Notes under the pieces: model-generated | What the model was told of the DNA's origin: nothing | Databases searched by the model: none | What the model saw: the letters and a program-made list of their open reading frames with translations, nothing else | Shown here: piece after piece, positions 8,723 to 15,846 of the stretch | Layout: the number at the start of each line of letters is the position of its first letter | Numbering within the stretch: position 1 is the stretch's first letter | Made by a program: the position numbers and the translations under genes | NCBI RefSeq assembly: GCF_015352975.1 | Contig: NZ_JACYIZ010000001.1 | Location: 496,001-560,000, forward strand | Source of the DNA: Aestuariimicrobium ganziense | Lineage (GTDB): Bacteria; Actinomycetota; Actinomycetes; Propionibacteriales; Propionibacteriaceae | Direction of reading: 5' to 3' | DNA length: 64,000 nt

Positions 8723-9603
8723 AGCCGGCACGCCGTGATGTCGGTGACCAGGATGGCTCGAGCGCCGGCGTCCCAGAGTCGGTCCATGATCTGGTGGGCT
8801 TGGGCCTGGGGCACCATGGAGCGCACCGCGTACCAGCCCTCGCGGGCCAGGTTCGAGATGGTCGGGCCCTCGAGCCCGGGGGTGATCGCGCAGGCAGCGT
8901 CAAGGTTCTCACTCGACACGTCGTACTCGACCATCACGTAGGCGCGGGCCACCAGCACGCCGGACAGGCGGCGCAACAACTGCTCGGCGCGGGCGGTGTG
9001 CTCGAGCCCCTTGCGTTCGATCAGGATTGCCTCGGACTCACAGATCGGCTCACCGAAGACCTCGAGCCCTGCCTTGCGCAGGGTCGTCCCGGTCTCGACG
9101 ACGTCGGCGATCGCGTCGGCAACGCCGAGCCGGATCGCGGACTCCACCGCACCGTCGAGGCTGATCAGTCGGGCGTTGATGCCGTGCTGGGCCAGGTGCG
9201 CACCGACCAGGCCCGGATAGCTGGTGGCGACACGGAGACCCTCGAGGTCGGAGACCGCACCGGCGGTGCCGACTGGGGCGGCGAACCGGAACCGGGAGCG
9301 TCCGAAGGCCAGGGCGGTCACCTCGTCAGCGGGTGCCCCGGAGTCGAGCAGCATGTCGCGTCCGGTGATGCCGAAGTCGAGCGTGCCCTCACCGACGTAG
9401 ACCGCGATGTCGCGGGGACGCAGGTAGTAGAACTCGACGCCGTTGGCCTCGTCGACCAGGACGAGGTCCTTGAGGTCATTGCGCTGGCGGTAGCCGGCCT
9501 CGCGCAGCATGACCGTCGCGGCCTCCGACAGCGACCCCTTGTTGGGTACGGCGACCCTGAGCAGGGGCACCTGGTCGGCGCCGGGCAGGGTGGTGTCAGT
9601 CAT
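8719..9603 (-). CDS. hisG: ATP phosphoribosyltransferase, long form
   Basis: HisG, 294 residues, catalyses the first step of histidine synthesis (ATP + PRPP). The catalytic bilobal domain has VAVPNKGSLSEAATVMLREAG near the N-terminus, GTLDFGITGRDML and the PRPP loop ADAIADVVETGTTLRKAGL. The length shows the C-terminal HisG_C ACT-like regulatory domain (VMVEYDVSSENLDAACAITP region), so it is the hexameric, histidine-inhibited long form that does not need HisZ. It lies 15 bases after hisE. Confidence 0.96.
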   Translation of the reverse strand: MTDTTLPGADQVPLLRVAVPNKGSLSEAATVMLREAGYRQRNDLKDLVLVDEANGVEFYYLRPRDIAVYVGEGTLDFGITGRDMLLDSGAPADEVTALAFGRSRFRFAAPVGTAGAVSDLEGLRVATSYPGLVGAHLAQHGINARLISLDGAVESAIRLGVADAIADVVETGTTLRKAGLEVFGEPICESEAILIERKGLEHTARAEQLLRRLSGVLVARAYVMVEYDVSSENLDAACAITPGLEGPTISNLAREGWYAVRSMVPQAQAHQIMDRLWDAGARAILVTDITACRL

Positions 9604-9618
9604 CTCGGTCCTTGTCGA

Positions 9619-9885
9619 TCACAGGTGGCGGTACACGTCGTCGAGGTCGAGGTCGAGCGCCAGCATCATCACCTGCACGTGGTAGAGCAGTTGGCTCATC
9701 TCGAGCGCGGCATCGTCCTTGCTCTGGAACTCGGCCGCCATCCAGACCTCGGCAGCCTCTTCGACGATCTTCTTGCCGATCTCGTGCACGCCGGCGTCGA
9801 GGCGCTTGACCGTGCCCGAGCCCTCCGGCCGGGTGGTGGCGGTGTGCTGCAGTTGGGCGAAGAGGTCTTCGAAGGACTTGCTCAC
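9619..9885 (-). CDS. hisE: Phosphoribosyl-ATP pyrophosphohydrolase
   Basis: HisE, 88 residues, hydrolyses PR-ATP to PR-AMP, the step after HisG. The all-alpha MazG-like fold is visible in the metal-binding helix [17 protein letters not shown] and the second helix [20 protein letters not shown]. It is monofunctional, with no HisI domain. It lies 27 bases after the PnuC-like transporter gene and 15 before hisG, so all three may share the FMN-controlled transcript. Confidence 0.95.
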   Translation of the reverse strand: MSKSFEDLFAQLQHTATTRPEGSGTVKRLDAGVHEIGKKIVEEAAEVWMAAEFQSKDDAALEMSQLLYHVQVMMLALDLDLDDVYRHL

Positions 9886-9912
9886 GCCGCCCCACCCTAC
9901 CGGGGTTTGCGG

Positions 9913-10620
9913 CTAGTCCCTCGCCTCGCCCGCGCCGACCAGTTCGGGCGCCGGCCCGGTGACCTCACCGCCACTGCGTTGCACCCTGACCCAGGTGACG
10001 AAGCCGATCGCGACGAAGACGCCGTAGATGACGTACATCAGTGCGCTCGGGTAGTACTGCGCCTTCCACAGCAGTGGCACGCCGACGATGTCGACCGCGA
10101 TCCAGATCAGCCAGAACTCGGTCCAGCCGCGGGCCATGCCGTAGGTGGCCAGGATCGAGCCGGTGAGGATCCAGGCGTCGGCGGCCGGACCCCACGAGCC
10201 GAGCGCCTTGAGGATGAAGTAGCTGGCGGTCCACAGCACGATGGCACCCACCAGCAGTTGGATGCGCCCGGATCGTCCGGCCCACCTCGGCGCCACGCCG
10301 ACGCCCGACTCGGGGTTGTGACGACGGTAGGCGGCCCAGACCACCCAGCCGTAGACCGAGGTGATCAGGAAGAACACCTGACGGCCGGCCTGACCCCACA
10401 GGTCGAGGTTCTGGGGGGTGTTGAAGACACCGCCGAGGAAGACGGTGAACAGGATGACGTTGCCGAGGATGCCGATCGGCCAGGCGCCGACCTTGCGGCG
10501 CATGCCGAGGATGGCCGAGGCCAGGCCGAACCCGTTGCCGATGATCTCGCGCCACAACATGGGCTTGCCGAGACCGACGTCGAGTTGGGCATCCAGCAAC
10601 CGGGAGAGGATGTCGAGCAC
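9913..10620 (-). CDS. ribM: PnuC-family transporter, probably riboflavin uptake (RibM/PnuX)
   Basis: A 235-residue protein with about seven transmembrane helices. PnuC-family marks are EIIGNGFGLASAILGMRRKVGAWP with GILGNVILFTVFLGG, the WGWVVW-like YGWVVWAAYR and the C-terminal helix region WIAVDIVGVPLLWKAQYYPSA. PnuC proteins carry nicotinamide riboside, thiamine or riboflavin. The FMN riboswitch directly upstream points to riboflavin, as for actinobacterial RibM/PnuX (established for that group). The start is the GTG at 10620, 8 bases after AAAGGGA. A longer frame would run through the riboswitch and is rejected. Confidence 0.87.
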   Translation of the reverse strand: MLDILSRLLDAQLDVGLGKPMLWREIIGNGFGLASAILGMRRKVGAWPIGILGNVILFTVFLGGVFNTPQNLDLWGQAGRQVFFLITSVYGWVVWAAYRRHNPESGVGVAPRWAGRSGRIQLLVGAIVLWTASYFILKALGSWGPAADAWILTGSILATYGMARGWTEFWLIWIAVDIVGVPLLWKAQYYPSALMYVIYGVFVAIGFVTWVRVQRSGGEVTGPAPELVGAGEARD

Positions 10621-10627
10621 CTGAGGT

Positions 10628-10672
10628 GTCCCTTTCGTCCGGTCGCAGAACACCGGGGTACCAGAAAGGGAC
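10628..10672 (-). promoter_or_regulatory. Shine-Dalgarno-sequestering stem of the ribM riboswitch
   Basis: GAAAGGGAC (minus strand, 10636-10628) contains the ribM ribosome site. It is a perfect 9-base complement of GTCCCTTTC (10672-10664). Pairing would hide the site. Together with the aptamer upstream this looks like a translational OFF switch. A small stem (GCGTGC/GCACGC) between aptamer and this helix may be part of the exchange. Confidence 0.65.
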
Positions 10673-10709
10673 GCCGTCGCGTGCACAGCAGGCACGCACC
10701 GTCGCCCTC

Positions 10710-10839
10710 GTGTTCCTCCCATCCGGACTTTCACCGTCGGTACCGGAATTGCACCGGTTCAGCCGAGATCTCCCTCGTGGGGATCACCCGGGTCGCGGAC
10801 TGTCACCGCCGGTTCGGACTTGCACCGACCCCGGAACAC
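10710..10839 (-). ncRNA. FMN riboswitch (RFN element)
   Basis: The aptamer that binds flavin mononucleotide. On the minus strand the closing stem is GTGTTCC (10839-10833) with GGAACAC (10716-10710). Inside are the conserved RFN blocks GGTGCAAGTCC, ACCGGCGGTGACAGTCC, GGTGCAATTCCGGTACCGAC, then GGTGAAAGTCCGGATGGGAG. The expression platform between 10709 and 10621 contains the Shine-Dalgarno-sequestering stem. It governs the riboflavin transporter and possibly the downstream hisE-hisG. Confidence 0.95.
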
Positions 10840-10999
10840 TGCGAACTGCTCATGGCGACCTCGGACGAGGTCACCGCTGGCCATCCTGCCAGAGTCGGCA
10901 GCTGGTGTGCACCGACGCCCGAGGTGTGGGTGGGGTGGCACCCGGTTCGCGGTTGTGTTCGCGGGAAGAGAGCCGATCCCCCCCGCCGGCCGCGAGCGG

Positions 11000-11045
11000 T
11001 TTGTGGCGTGAAGCGCCCCGTCGACCACGTGATTCACGCCACGAA
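11000..11045. repeat. Palindromic intergenic element, copy 1
   Basis: TTTGTGGCGTGAA (11000-11012) and TTCACGCCACGAA (11033-11045) form a 13-base inverted repeat with one mismatch around a 20-base loop. The same arms recur at 48284-48330. It sits in the 300-base stretch between the FMN riboswitch and mshC. In that stretch I see only this element, the hairpin at 11069-11104, and a possible CAGGAT -10 near 10880 for the riboswitch transcript. Confidence 0.6.
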
Positions 11046-11068
11046 TCGATTGCGACGCAGGCTCGGAT

Positions 11069-11104
11069 GGCGGATCGCTCCGGGTACTCGCGGAGTGATC
11101 CGCC
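11069..11104 (-). terminator. Hairpin downstream of mshC
   Basis: GGCGGATCGCTCCG (11069-11082) pairs with CGGAGTGATCCGCC (11091-11104) over 14 positions, one a mismatch or wobble, with an 8-base loop. It lies 45 bases beyond the mshC stop. It lacks a U-run, as is usual for high-GC actinobacterial terminators, so the terminator call is an inference from position. Confidence 0.45.
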
Positions 11105-11148
11105 ACTCGGGCGGGCGTGAAGGGTGAGCGACGACGAGACCTTCGCGT

Positions 11149-12444
11149 TCAGAGGCGCACGCCGAGCAGGGCGTCGACCAGGGTGGCGGCGCGGGCGCCG
11201 CCCTCGGTGTCGTCGCCGTCCATGGCGAGGCTGGCCGCTGCCCACGCATCCATGGCGGCCAGCGCCGCGGGCGCGTCCAGGTCGGTGCGCAGGGCGGTGC
11301 GCACTTGGGCGACCAGGTCGTCGGTGCCGAGGGTGGCGTCCTGCCCGACGGCGTCACGCCAACGCTCCAGACGCCGGTTGGCCCGCTCGAGCAGCTCGGG
11401 CGTCCACTCCCAGTCGTCGCGGTAGTGCTGGTCGAGCAGGGCGAGTCGGATCGCCATCGGGTCAGCACCGTTGTTGCGCAGACGCGAGACCAGCTCGAGG
11501 TTGCCCTTGGACTTGCTCATCTTCTCGCCGTCGAGGGCGACCATCGAGCTGTGGACGAAGGCGTCGGCCAGCGGTTCACCGGTGGCCACCTCGGCCTGCG
11601 CGGCGCACATCTCGTGGTGCGGGAAGGCCAGGTCGGTGCCGCCGCCCTGCACGTCGAAGTGGGCGCCCAGGTGCTCCAGCGCGATCGCGGTGCACTCGAT
11701 GTGCCAACCGGGACGCCCCAGGCCGAGGCTGCCTCCATCCCAGGTGGGCTCCCCCTCGCGGTTGAGGCGCCAGACCAGGCAGTCCAGCGGGTTGCGCTTG
11801 CCCGGACGCTCGGGGTCGCCGCCCATCTCGGTGAACTTGGCCAGGGCCTGCTGCTCGTCCAGGTGCCCGACCCTGCCGAAGCCGGCCGAGCGCGAGACGT
11901 CGAAGTACCAGTCGGGGTACTCGGGGTCGTCGACCTGGTAGATCGGACGAGTGCCGTCGTCGGCCACCAGCGAGTCGTCGAGCAGCATCGACTCGAGCAG
12001 GTTGACGACCAGACCCACGCTCTCGACCGCTCCGATGTAGTGGTCGGGCGGGACGACGCGCAGGGCTTCCATGTCGGTGCGGAACAGTTCGGTCTGCTCC
12101 TGGGCGAGGTCTCGCCAGTCGACGCCGGTCTGCTCGGCGCGCTCGAGCAGCGGCTCGTCCACGTCGGTGACGTTCTGGGCGTAGGTGACCTGACAGCCCT
12201 GGTCGCGCCAGACCCGGGTGAGCAGGTCGAAGGTGACGTAGGTGAAGGCGTGCCCCATGTGGGTGGCGTCGTAGGGGGTGATCCCGCAGACGTAGAGCCG
12301 GGCAGCACCGGCCTTCTCGGAGTCTGCCGGCGGTCCGACCTCGACCAGGTCGCCGCTGGCGGTGTCACGGACGACCAGCCGCGCTGGCACGTCGCCGCTT
12401 GCCGGGGCCAAGGTGGGGACGTCGGGGTGCGACCAGGCCTTCAT
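11149..12444 (-). CDS. mshC: L-cysteine:1D-myo-inositol 2-amino-2-deoxy-alpha-D-glucopyranoside ligase
   Basis: MshC, 431 residues, joins cysteine to glucosaminyl-inositol using ATP, the third committed step of mycothiol synthesis. It is a cysteinyl-tRNA synthetase homologue. It starts with the MshC-typical MKAWSHPDVP and has YVCGITPYDATHMGHAF with the zinc Cys53 and HIGH-like THMGH (61-65), the HIECTAIA and FPHHEMC zinc-ligand segments, and the KMSKSKGN loop. The tRNA-anticodon-binding end of true CysRS is short. Its neighbours (GNAT, SCO1664-like, DUF3090, phosphomutase) form a conserved actinobacterial cluster. Confidence 0.93.
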   Translation of the reverse strand: MKAWSHPDVPTLAPASGDVPARLVVRDTASGDLVEVGPPADSEKAGAARLYVCGITPYDATHMGHAFTYVTFDLLTRVWRDQGCQVTYAQNVTDVDEPLLERAEQTGVDWRDLAQEQTELFRTDMEALRVVPPDHYIGAVESVGLVVNLLESMLLDDSLVADDGTRPIYQVDDPEYPDWYFDVSRSAGFGRVGHLDEQQALAKFTEMGGDPERPGKRNPLDCLVWRLNREGEPTWDGGSLGLGRPGWHIECTAIALEHLGAHFDVQGGGTDLAFPHHEMCAAQAEVATGEPLADAFVHSSMVALDGEKMSKSKGNLELVSRLRNNGADPMAIRLALLDQHYRDDWEWTPELLERANRRLERWRDAVGQDATLGTDDLVAQVRTALRTDLDAPAALAAMDAWAAASLAMDGDDTEGGARAATLVDALLGVRL

Positions 12445-12453
12445 GGGGGAAGC

Positions 12454-13086
12454 CTACCCAGCTTCGACGCCCCGATCGTCCAGCAGTCGCGCCTCGAGGC
12501 CAGCCCTCACCCGGGGCCAGTCGTCGACGACGACGCTGAAGATCGCGGCGTCGCGCCAACTGCCGTCGGCACGGCGCTGGTCGCGCCGAGCGATGCCTTC
12601 GAAGGTGGCGCCGAGTTTGCTGATCGCCGCCCGGGATCGGGCGTTGACCGCGTCGGCCTGCAGCTTCACCCGGCCCCAGCCGTGGTCGAACAGGTGGCCG
12701 AGCAGCAGCAGCTTGCACTCGGGGTTGACCGCCGTGCCCCACACGCTGTGGTGGTAGGCGGTCCAGCCGATGTGGCAACTCTGTTTGTCCGGCTCGAAGT
12801 CGGCGATCGAGGTGGTGCCGACGCATCGTCCGGCCTGGTCGCCGTCGGCCAGCCGCACCAGGTAGGAGTGCCCACCGCGCTGCCAGGGCAGGTAGCCGCA
12901 CACCCAGGGGGTGAACGCGTCGGGGTCGGTGAGGGTGCCCGCCGGCCCCCCGCCCCAGCCGCCGGCGAAGGTCTCCGGCGTGGCCAGCGCGCCCGCGATC
13001 TCGGCGATGTTGTCGTCGGTCACCGGTTCGAGGACGACGTGTCGTCCGGCCAGCACGACGTGCGGCGGTGGCGCGATGGTTTTCAC
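12454..13086 (-). CDS. RimJ/RimL-type GNAT acetyltransferase
   Basis: A 210-residue GNAT. The opening strand HVVLAGRHVVLEPVTDDNIA, the central CVGTTSIADFEPDKQSCHIGW and the motif LQADAVNARSRAAISKLGATFEG with GIARRDQRRADGSWRDAAIF are typical of the RimJ/RimL branch that acetylates alpha-amino groups or small amines. The canonical motif A is altered, with GTAVNPECKLLLLGHLF in its place. Start GTG at 13086 with AGGAGA upstream. It stands between mshC and the SCO1664-like gene. Confidence 0.8.
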   Translation of the reverse strand: MKTIAPPPHVVLAGRHVVLEPVTDDNIAEIAGALATPETFAGGWGGGPAGTLTDPDAFTPWVCGYLPWQRGGHSYLVRLADGDQAGRCVGTTSIADFEPDKQSCHIGWTAYHHSVWGTAVNPECKLLLLGHLFDHGWGRVKLQADAVNARSRAAISKLGATFEGIARRDQRRADGSWRDAAIFSVVVDDWPRVRAGLEARLLDDRGVEAG

Positions 13087-13106
13087 CTGTCTCCTGGATG
13101 TCTCGG

Positions 13107-13886
13107 TCAGATCGGTGGCCAGGGGATGACGGGCCAGGCATCCCCCGGCACCGGGAAGCAGCCGTCGCCGATCAGGGTGAAGATCCGCTCCTGGGTGGCC
13201 TGGATCTCGTCGTCGTCGAGCCAGGGGCCCAGCGCGTCCTCGCTGGCATCAAGGGTGCGTTCCAGCAGCGCGTGCTCGTCTTCGGTGAGGATCTCACCGG
13301 CCCACCCCCACAGGATGGTGCGCAGCTTCGGCTCCGCGTGGAAGGTGAGGCCGTGGTCAACGCCGAGCACGGCCTCGGGGTGGGCGTCGGTGGCCGGCAC
13401 GTGCAGGATGTGCCCGGCCTTGCGGTCGGCGTTGTTGGTGACCACGTCGAACAGGGCCAGGCGGCGCAGCAGCGGGTGATCGGCGGTGACCAGCACCACT
13501 TCGTGGGCGTCGCCGTCGACGCCGGCGACGATGGTGGCCCAGCCCTCGGGCCCCTCGTGCAGCCTGACCAGGTCGGCCAGGTCGTCCTCGGACTCCTCGA
13601 CCCAACGCTGTGCCGAGCCTGGGCCGAACGGCCCCTCGACCCGGCAGGTGAATGGCACCGCGTCCCAGCCGGCGGCCCGTGACAGGTCGTGGGCGGCGAT
13701 CTCGCGCTGGCCCAGGGTCGCGGTCGGGAAGTCCCACAACGGGGCCTCCCCGCGCACCGGCTTGTAGACCCACTTGGCGCCCAACTCGTCCTCGGCCAGG
13801 AAGGTGGCGTTCGAGGCCATGACCAGGCGTCCGACCAGGTTCAACTCTCCGCTGGGCGGTTCGGCGATGCTCCAGTGGTCATCCAC
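13107..13886 (-). CDS. SCO1664-family protein (PI3/4-kinase-like fold)
   Basis: A 259-residue protein of the SCO1664 family. The kinase-like features are a nucleotide-contact lysine in KWVYKPVRGEAPLWDFP (about 38-54), REIAAHDLSRAAGWDAVPF, the catalytic-loop-like LFDVVTNNADRKAGHIL (about 165-181) and the metal-binding-like GVDHGLTFH. These resemble the HipA/PI3-4 kinase superfamily. The substrate is unknown. Only 3 bases separate it from the DUF3090 gene upstream, indicating one transcript. Confidence 0.82.
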   Translation of the reverse strand: MDDHWSIAEPPSGELNLVGRLVMASNATFLAEDELGAKWVYKPVRGEAPLWDFPTATLGQREIAAHDLSRAAGWDAVPFTCRVEGPFGPGSAQRWVEESEDDLADLVRLHEGPEGWATIVAGVDGDAHEVVLVTADHPLLRRLALFDVVTNNADRKAGHILHVPATDAHPEAVLGVDHGLTFHAEPKLRTILWGWAGEILTEDEHALLERTLDASEDALGPWLDDDEIQATQERIFTLIGDGCFPVPGDAWPVIPWPPI

Positions 13887-13889
13887 GGC

Positions 13890-14483
13890 TCACCGCAGGA
13901 ACAGTGGGGTGCGGTAGCCGTTGGCACGGGGGCAGACGTGACCACCCGGGTCCATCGGCTGCGAGCAGAACGGGCAGGCGGGTCGTCCCGACTCGACCAG
14001 GGCACGTGACCGGGCGACGAACTCGCGGCAGGCCACCGGCCCGAGCCGGACCTCCATCGACTGCTGGGCCTGGCTGATCGACGGGTCGATGTCGTCGTCC
14101 TCGCTGGTCACGGGGTCGTCGTCCTCGTCGTCGGTGGTCTCGACCGAGAACAGTTCGAGGGCGACGCACTGCTGCCCGGAGTCCCAGGCCAGGGTCATCG
14201 TCCCCACCCGGAAGTCCTCGACCAGGGGCTGGTCGAGCGGGCCGAGGTCGCTGGAGACCTCGAGCACCGGCGGGATCGGGGGTTCGTTGCCGAGTTCGCT
14301 GAGGCCGTCGAGGATCCGGGCGATGTGCTCGGCGAGGATCTGCACCTGCTCCTTCTCGCACAGCACCGACGAGATCCGGTTGCCGTCGCGGGCCTGCAGG
14401 TAGAAGACGCGCTCACCGGGACGCCCGATGGTGCCGGCCACGAAGCGGTCGGGGAAGTGGTAGCGGTGGGTCAGCCTCGCCAT
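13890..14483 (-). CDS. DUF3090 protein
   Basis: A 197-residue protein with the DUF3090 signature: start MARLTHRYHFPDRFVAGTIG, then GERVFYLQARDGNRISSVLCEKEQ split by strands, a Glu/Asp-rich insert (DDEDDDPVTSEDDDIDP, about 117-133), and a C-terminal zinc-ribbon-like CPFCSQPMDPGGHVCPRANG. Function is unknown, but the family nearly always sits between the phosphomutase and SCO1664-like genes. It lies 10 bases after the phosphomutase. Confidence 0.88.
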   Translation of the reverse strand: MARLTHRYHFPDRFVAGTIGRPGERVFYLQARDGNRISSVLCEKEQVQILAEHIARILDGLSELGNEPPIPPVLEVSSDLGPLDQPLVEDFRVGTMTLAWDSGQQCVALELFSVETTDDEDDDPVTSEDDDIDPSISQAQQSMEVRLGPVACREFVARSRALVESGRPACPFCSQPMDPGGHVCPRANGYRTPLFLR

Positions 14484-14493
14484 GATGACCAGC

Positions 14494-15243
14494 TTAGGGG
14501 GCGTCCGCGGTGGGGACGTCGGGCGACTCGGCCGGGGGTGCGTCGTCCTCGCTGCCGGTGGCGCCCACTCCCCCGCCGACGCTGGCTTGGGTCGGCTTGG
14601 GGATGACGGCGAACGACTTGAGCGGGCCGGCGACGGAGTTGACGCAGGCCACCCGCGGAAAGGCCTCGGTGGCGTCGGGGGCGGGCAGGTGGACGACCGA
14701 GGCGCTGGCCGGGTCGACCATCAGTCGCTGCACCTTCTCGAAGGGTTGGCCCAGGGCCCAACCGAGGAAGCCGTTGATCGGGTCCCCGTGGCTGACCATC
14801 AGCCAGACCGCGTCGGCGGGCAGGCGTGAGTTCCAGTACTCGACGGCCTCGACCACGCGCTCGACGACGCCGACCATGGTCTCGCCGTCGGGGAACTGGA
14901 CGCTGGCCGGGTCGCGCTGCACCTGCGTCCACAGCGGCTCCTTGGCCAGTTCGCTGAGCAGGCGTCCTGACCAGACGCCGTAGTCGGTCTCGGCGATCCG
15001 TTCGTCGATCACCACCTGGGCGGACGAGCCGGCGGCCTCGAGCGCCAGCTGGGCGGTCTGGCGGCAGCGTTCCAGCGGTGAGCAGACCACGGCGGCGAGT
15101 TCGATCCCGGCCAGCCGCTCACCGAGTGCTCGGGCCTGCTTCTCGCCGGTCTCGTCGAGCAGCACCCCGGGTGTGCGCCCGGCCAGGGTGCCGGCGGTGT
15201 TCGAGGTGCTGCGTCCGTGGCGGACGACGATGACGCTGCTCAC
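14494..15243 (-). CDS. Histidine-phosphatase / MSMEG_4193-family phosphomutase
   Basis: A 249-residue histidine-phosphatase-superfamily enzyme. The catalytic RHG motif is in VIVVRHGRSTSNTAGTLAG (about 5-23), with CSPLERCRQTAQLALE providing the second Arg, ETDYGVWSGRLL the acid, and MVSHGDPINGFLGWALGQ the second His. The C-terminal ~50 residues are Pro/Ala/Asp rich. The substrate is unknown; the conserved linkage to mshC suggests a role tied to mycothiol or inositol phosphates (inference). Divergent from the gene at 15285. Confidence 0.88.
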   Translation of the reverse strand: MSSVIVVRHGRSTSNTAGTLAGRTPGVLLDETGEKQARALGERLAGIELAAVVCSPLERCRQTAQLALEAAGSSAQVVIDERIAETDYGVWSGRLLSELAKEPLWTQVQRDPASVQFPDGETMVGVVERVVEAVEYWNSRLPADAVWLMVSHGDPINGFLGWALGQPFEKVQRLMVDPASASVVHLPAPDATEAFPRVACVNSVAGPLKSFAVIPKPTQASVGGGVGATGSEDDAPPAESPDVPTADAP

Positions 15244-15284
15244 CCGGTCAGGCTATCCGCACCCCGATGCGGCAGGCTGGGAGC

Positions 15285-15836
15285 GTGACCCACTGGCAGG
15301 TTCGTGAGGCCGAGGCGCGCGACGCCGACGCGGTGGCTGCCCTGCACATCCAGGGGTGGTGGGCCTACCGCGGGCTGCTGCCCGACTGGTGGCTCGACGA
15401 CCCCGCCCGGGCGATGGCGTGCGTGCAGCGCTGGCGTGCCCAACTGGCCCGACCCGCTGGCGAGCGAGCCACCGCGGTGTGGGTGGCGACCGACGGCCAG
15501 GGCCGGGTGGTCGGGTTCGTCCGGTTCGGGCCGACAGCAGATCCTCCGTCCCGCAGCCAGGGCCTCGAGGCGGACGAAGTGTGGGACCTCTGGGTCGATC
15601 CCGAGGTGCGGTCGCAGGGGGTCGGCTCGACCCTGCTGCGCGAGGCGCTGCGACGGTGCCGTCGTCCGGTGGTGGTCTGGGTGCTGCGCGACAACCTGCG
15701 CGGCCGGGCGTTCTATGCCCGCGAAGGTGCTGTGGACGACCTGCTCGTGCGCACCGAGCGGATCGAGGTCTCGGGACACAGTGGGTTCGACGTGGTCGAT
15801 GTGCGGATGCGCTGGGCCGGCGAGGCTGCTCGGTAG
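15285..15836 (+). CDS. GNAT-family N-acetyltransferase
   Basis: A ~183-residue GNAT. Motif A is DLWVDPEVRSQGVGSTLLREAL (about residues 98-118), with the preceding strand VGFVRFGPTA and the motif B region VLRDNLRGRAFYAREGA. Early residues IQGWWAYRGLLPDWWL are typical of this subgroup. I use the GTG at 15285; an ATG at 15267 is also open. The aldo/keto reductase follows 10 bases later on the same strand. Confidence 0.82.
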   Translation: MTHWQVREAEARDADAVAALHIQGWWAYRGLLPDWWLDDPARAMACVQRWRAQLARPAGERATAVWVATDGQGRVVGFVRFGPTADPPSRSQGLEADEVWDLWVDPEVRSQGVGSTLLREALRRCRRPVVVWVLRDNLRGRAFYAREGAVDDLLVRTERIEVSGHSGFDVVDVRMRWAGEAAR

Positions 15837-15846
15837 GGTGACGCGC

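Noticed and set aside
10621..10734. A longer start for the PnuC-like transporter
   Set aside because: The extension translates the riboswitch and its expression platform. The Shine-Dalgarno and the conserved N-terminus both place the start at 10620.
8578..11127. A very long plus-strand open frame opposite hisG, hisE and ribM
   Set aside because: It lies antisense to recognised genes and the riboswitch, and its translation has no domain. Long antisense frames are expected at this GC content.
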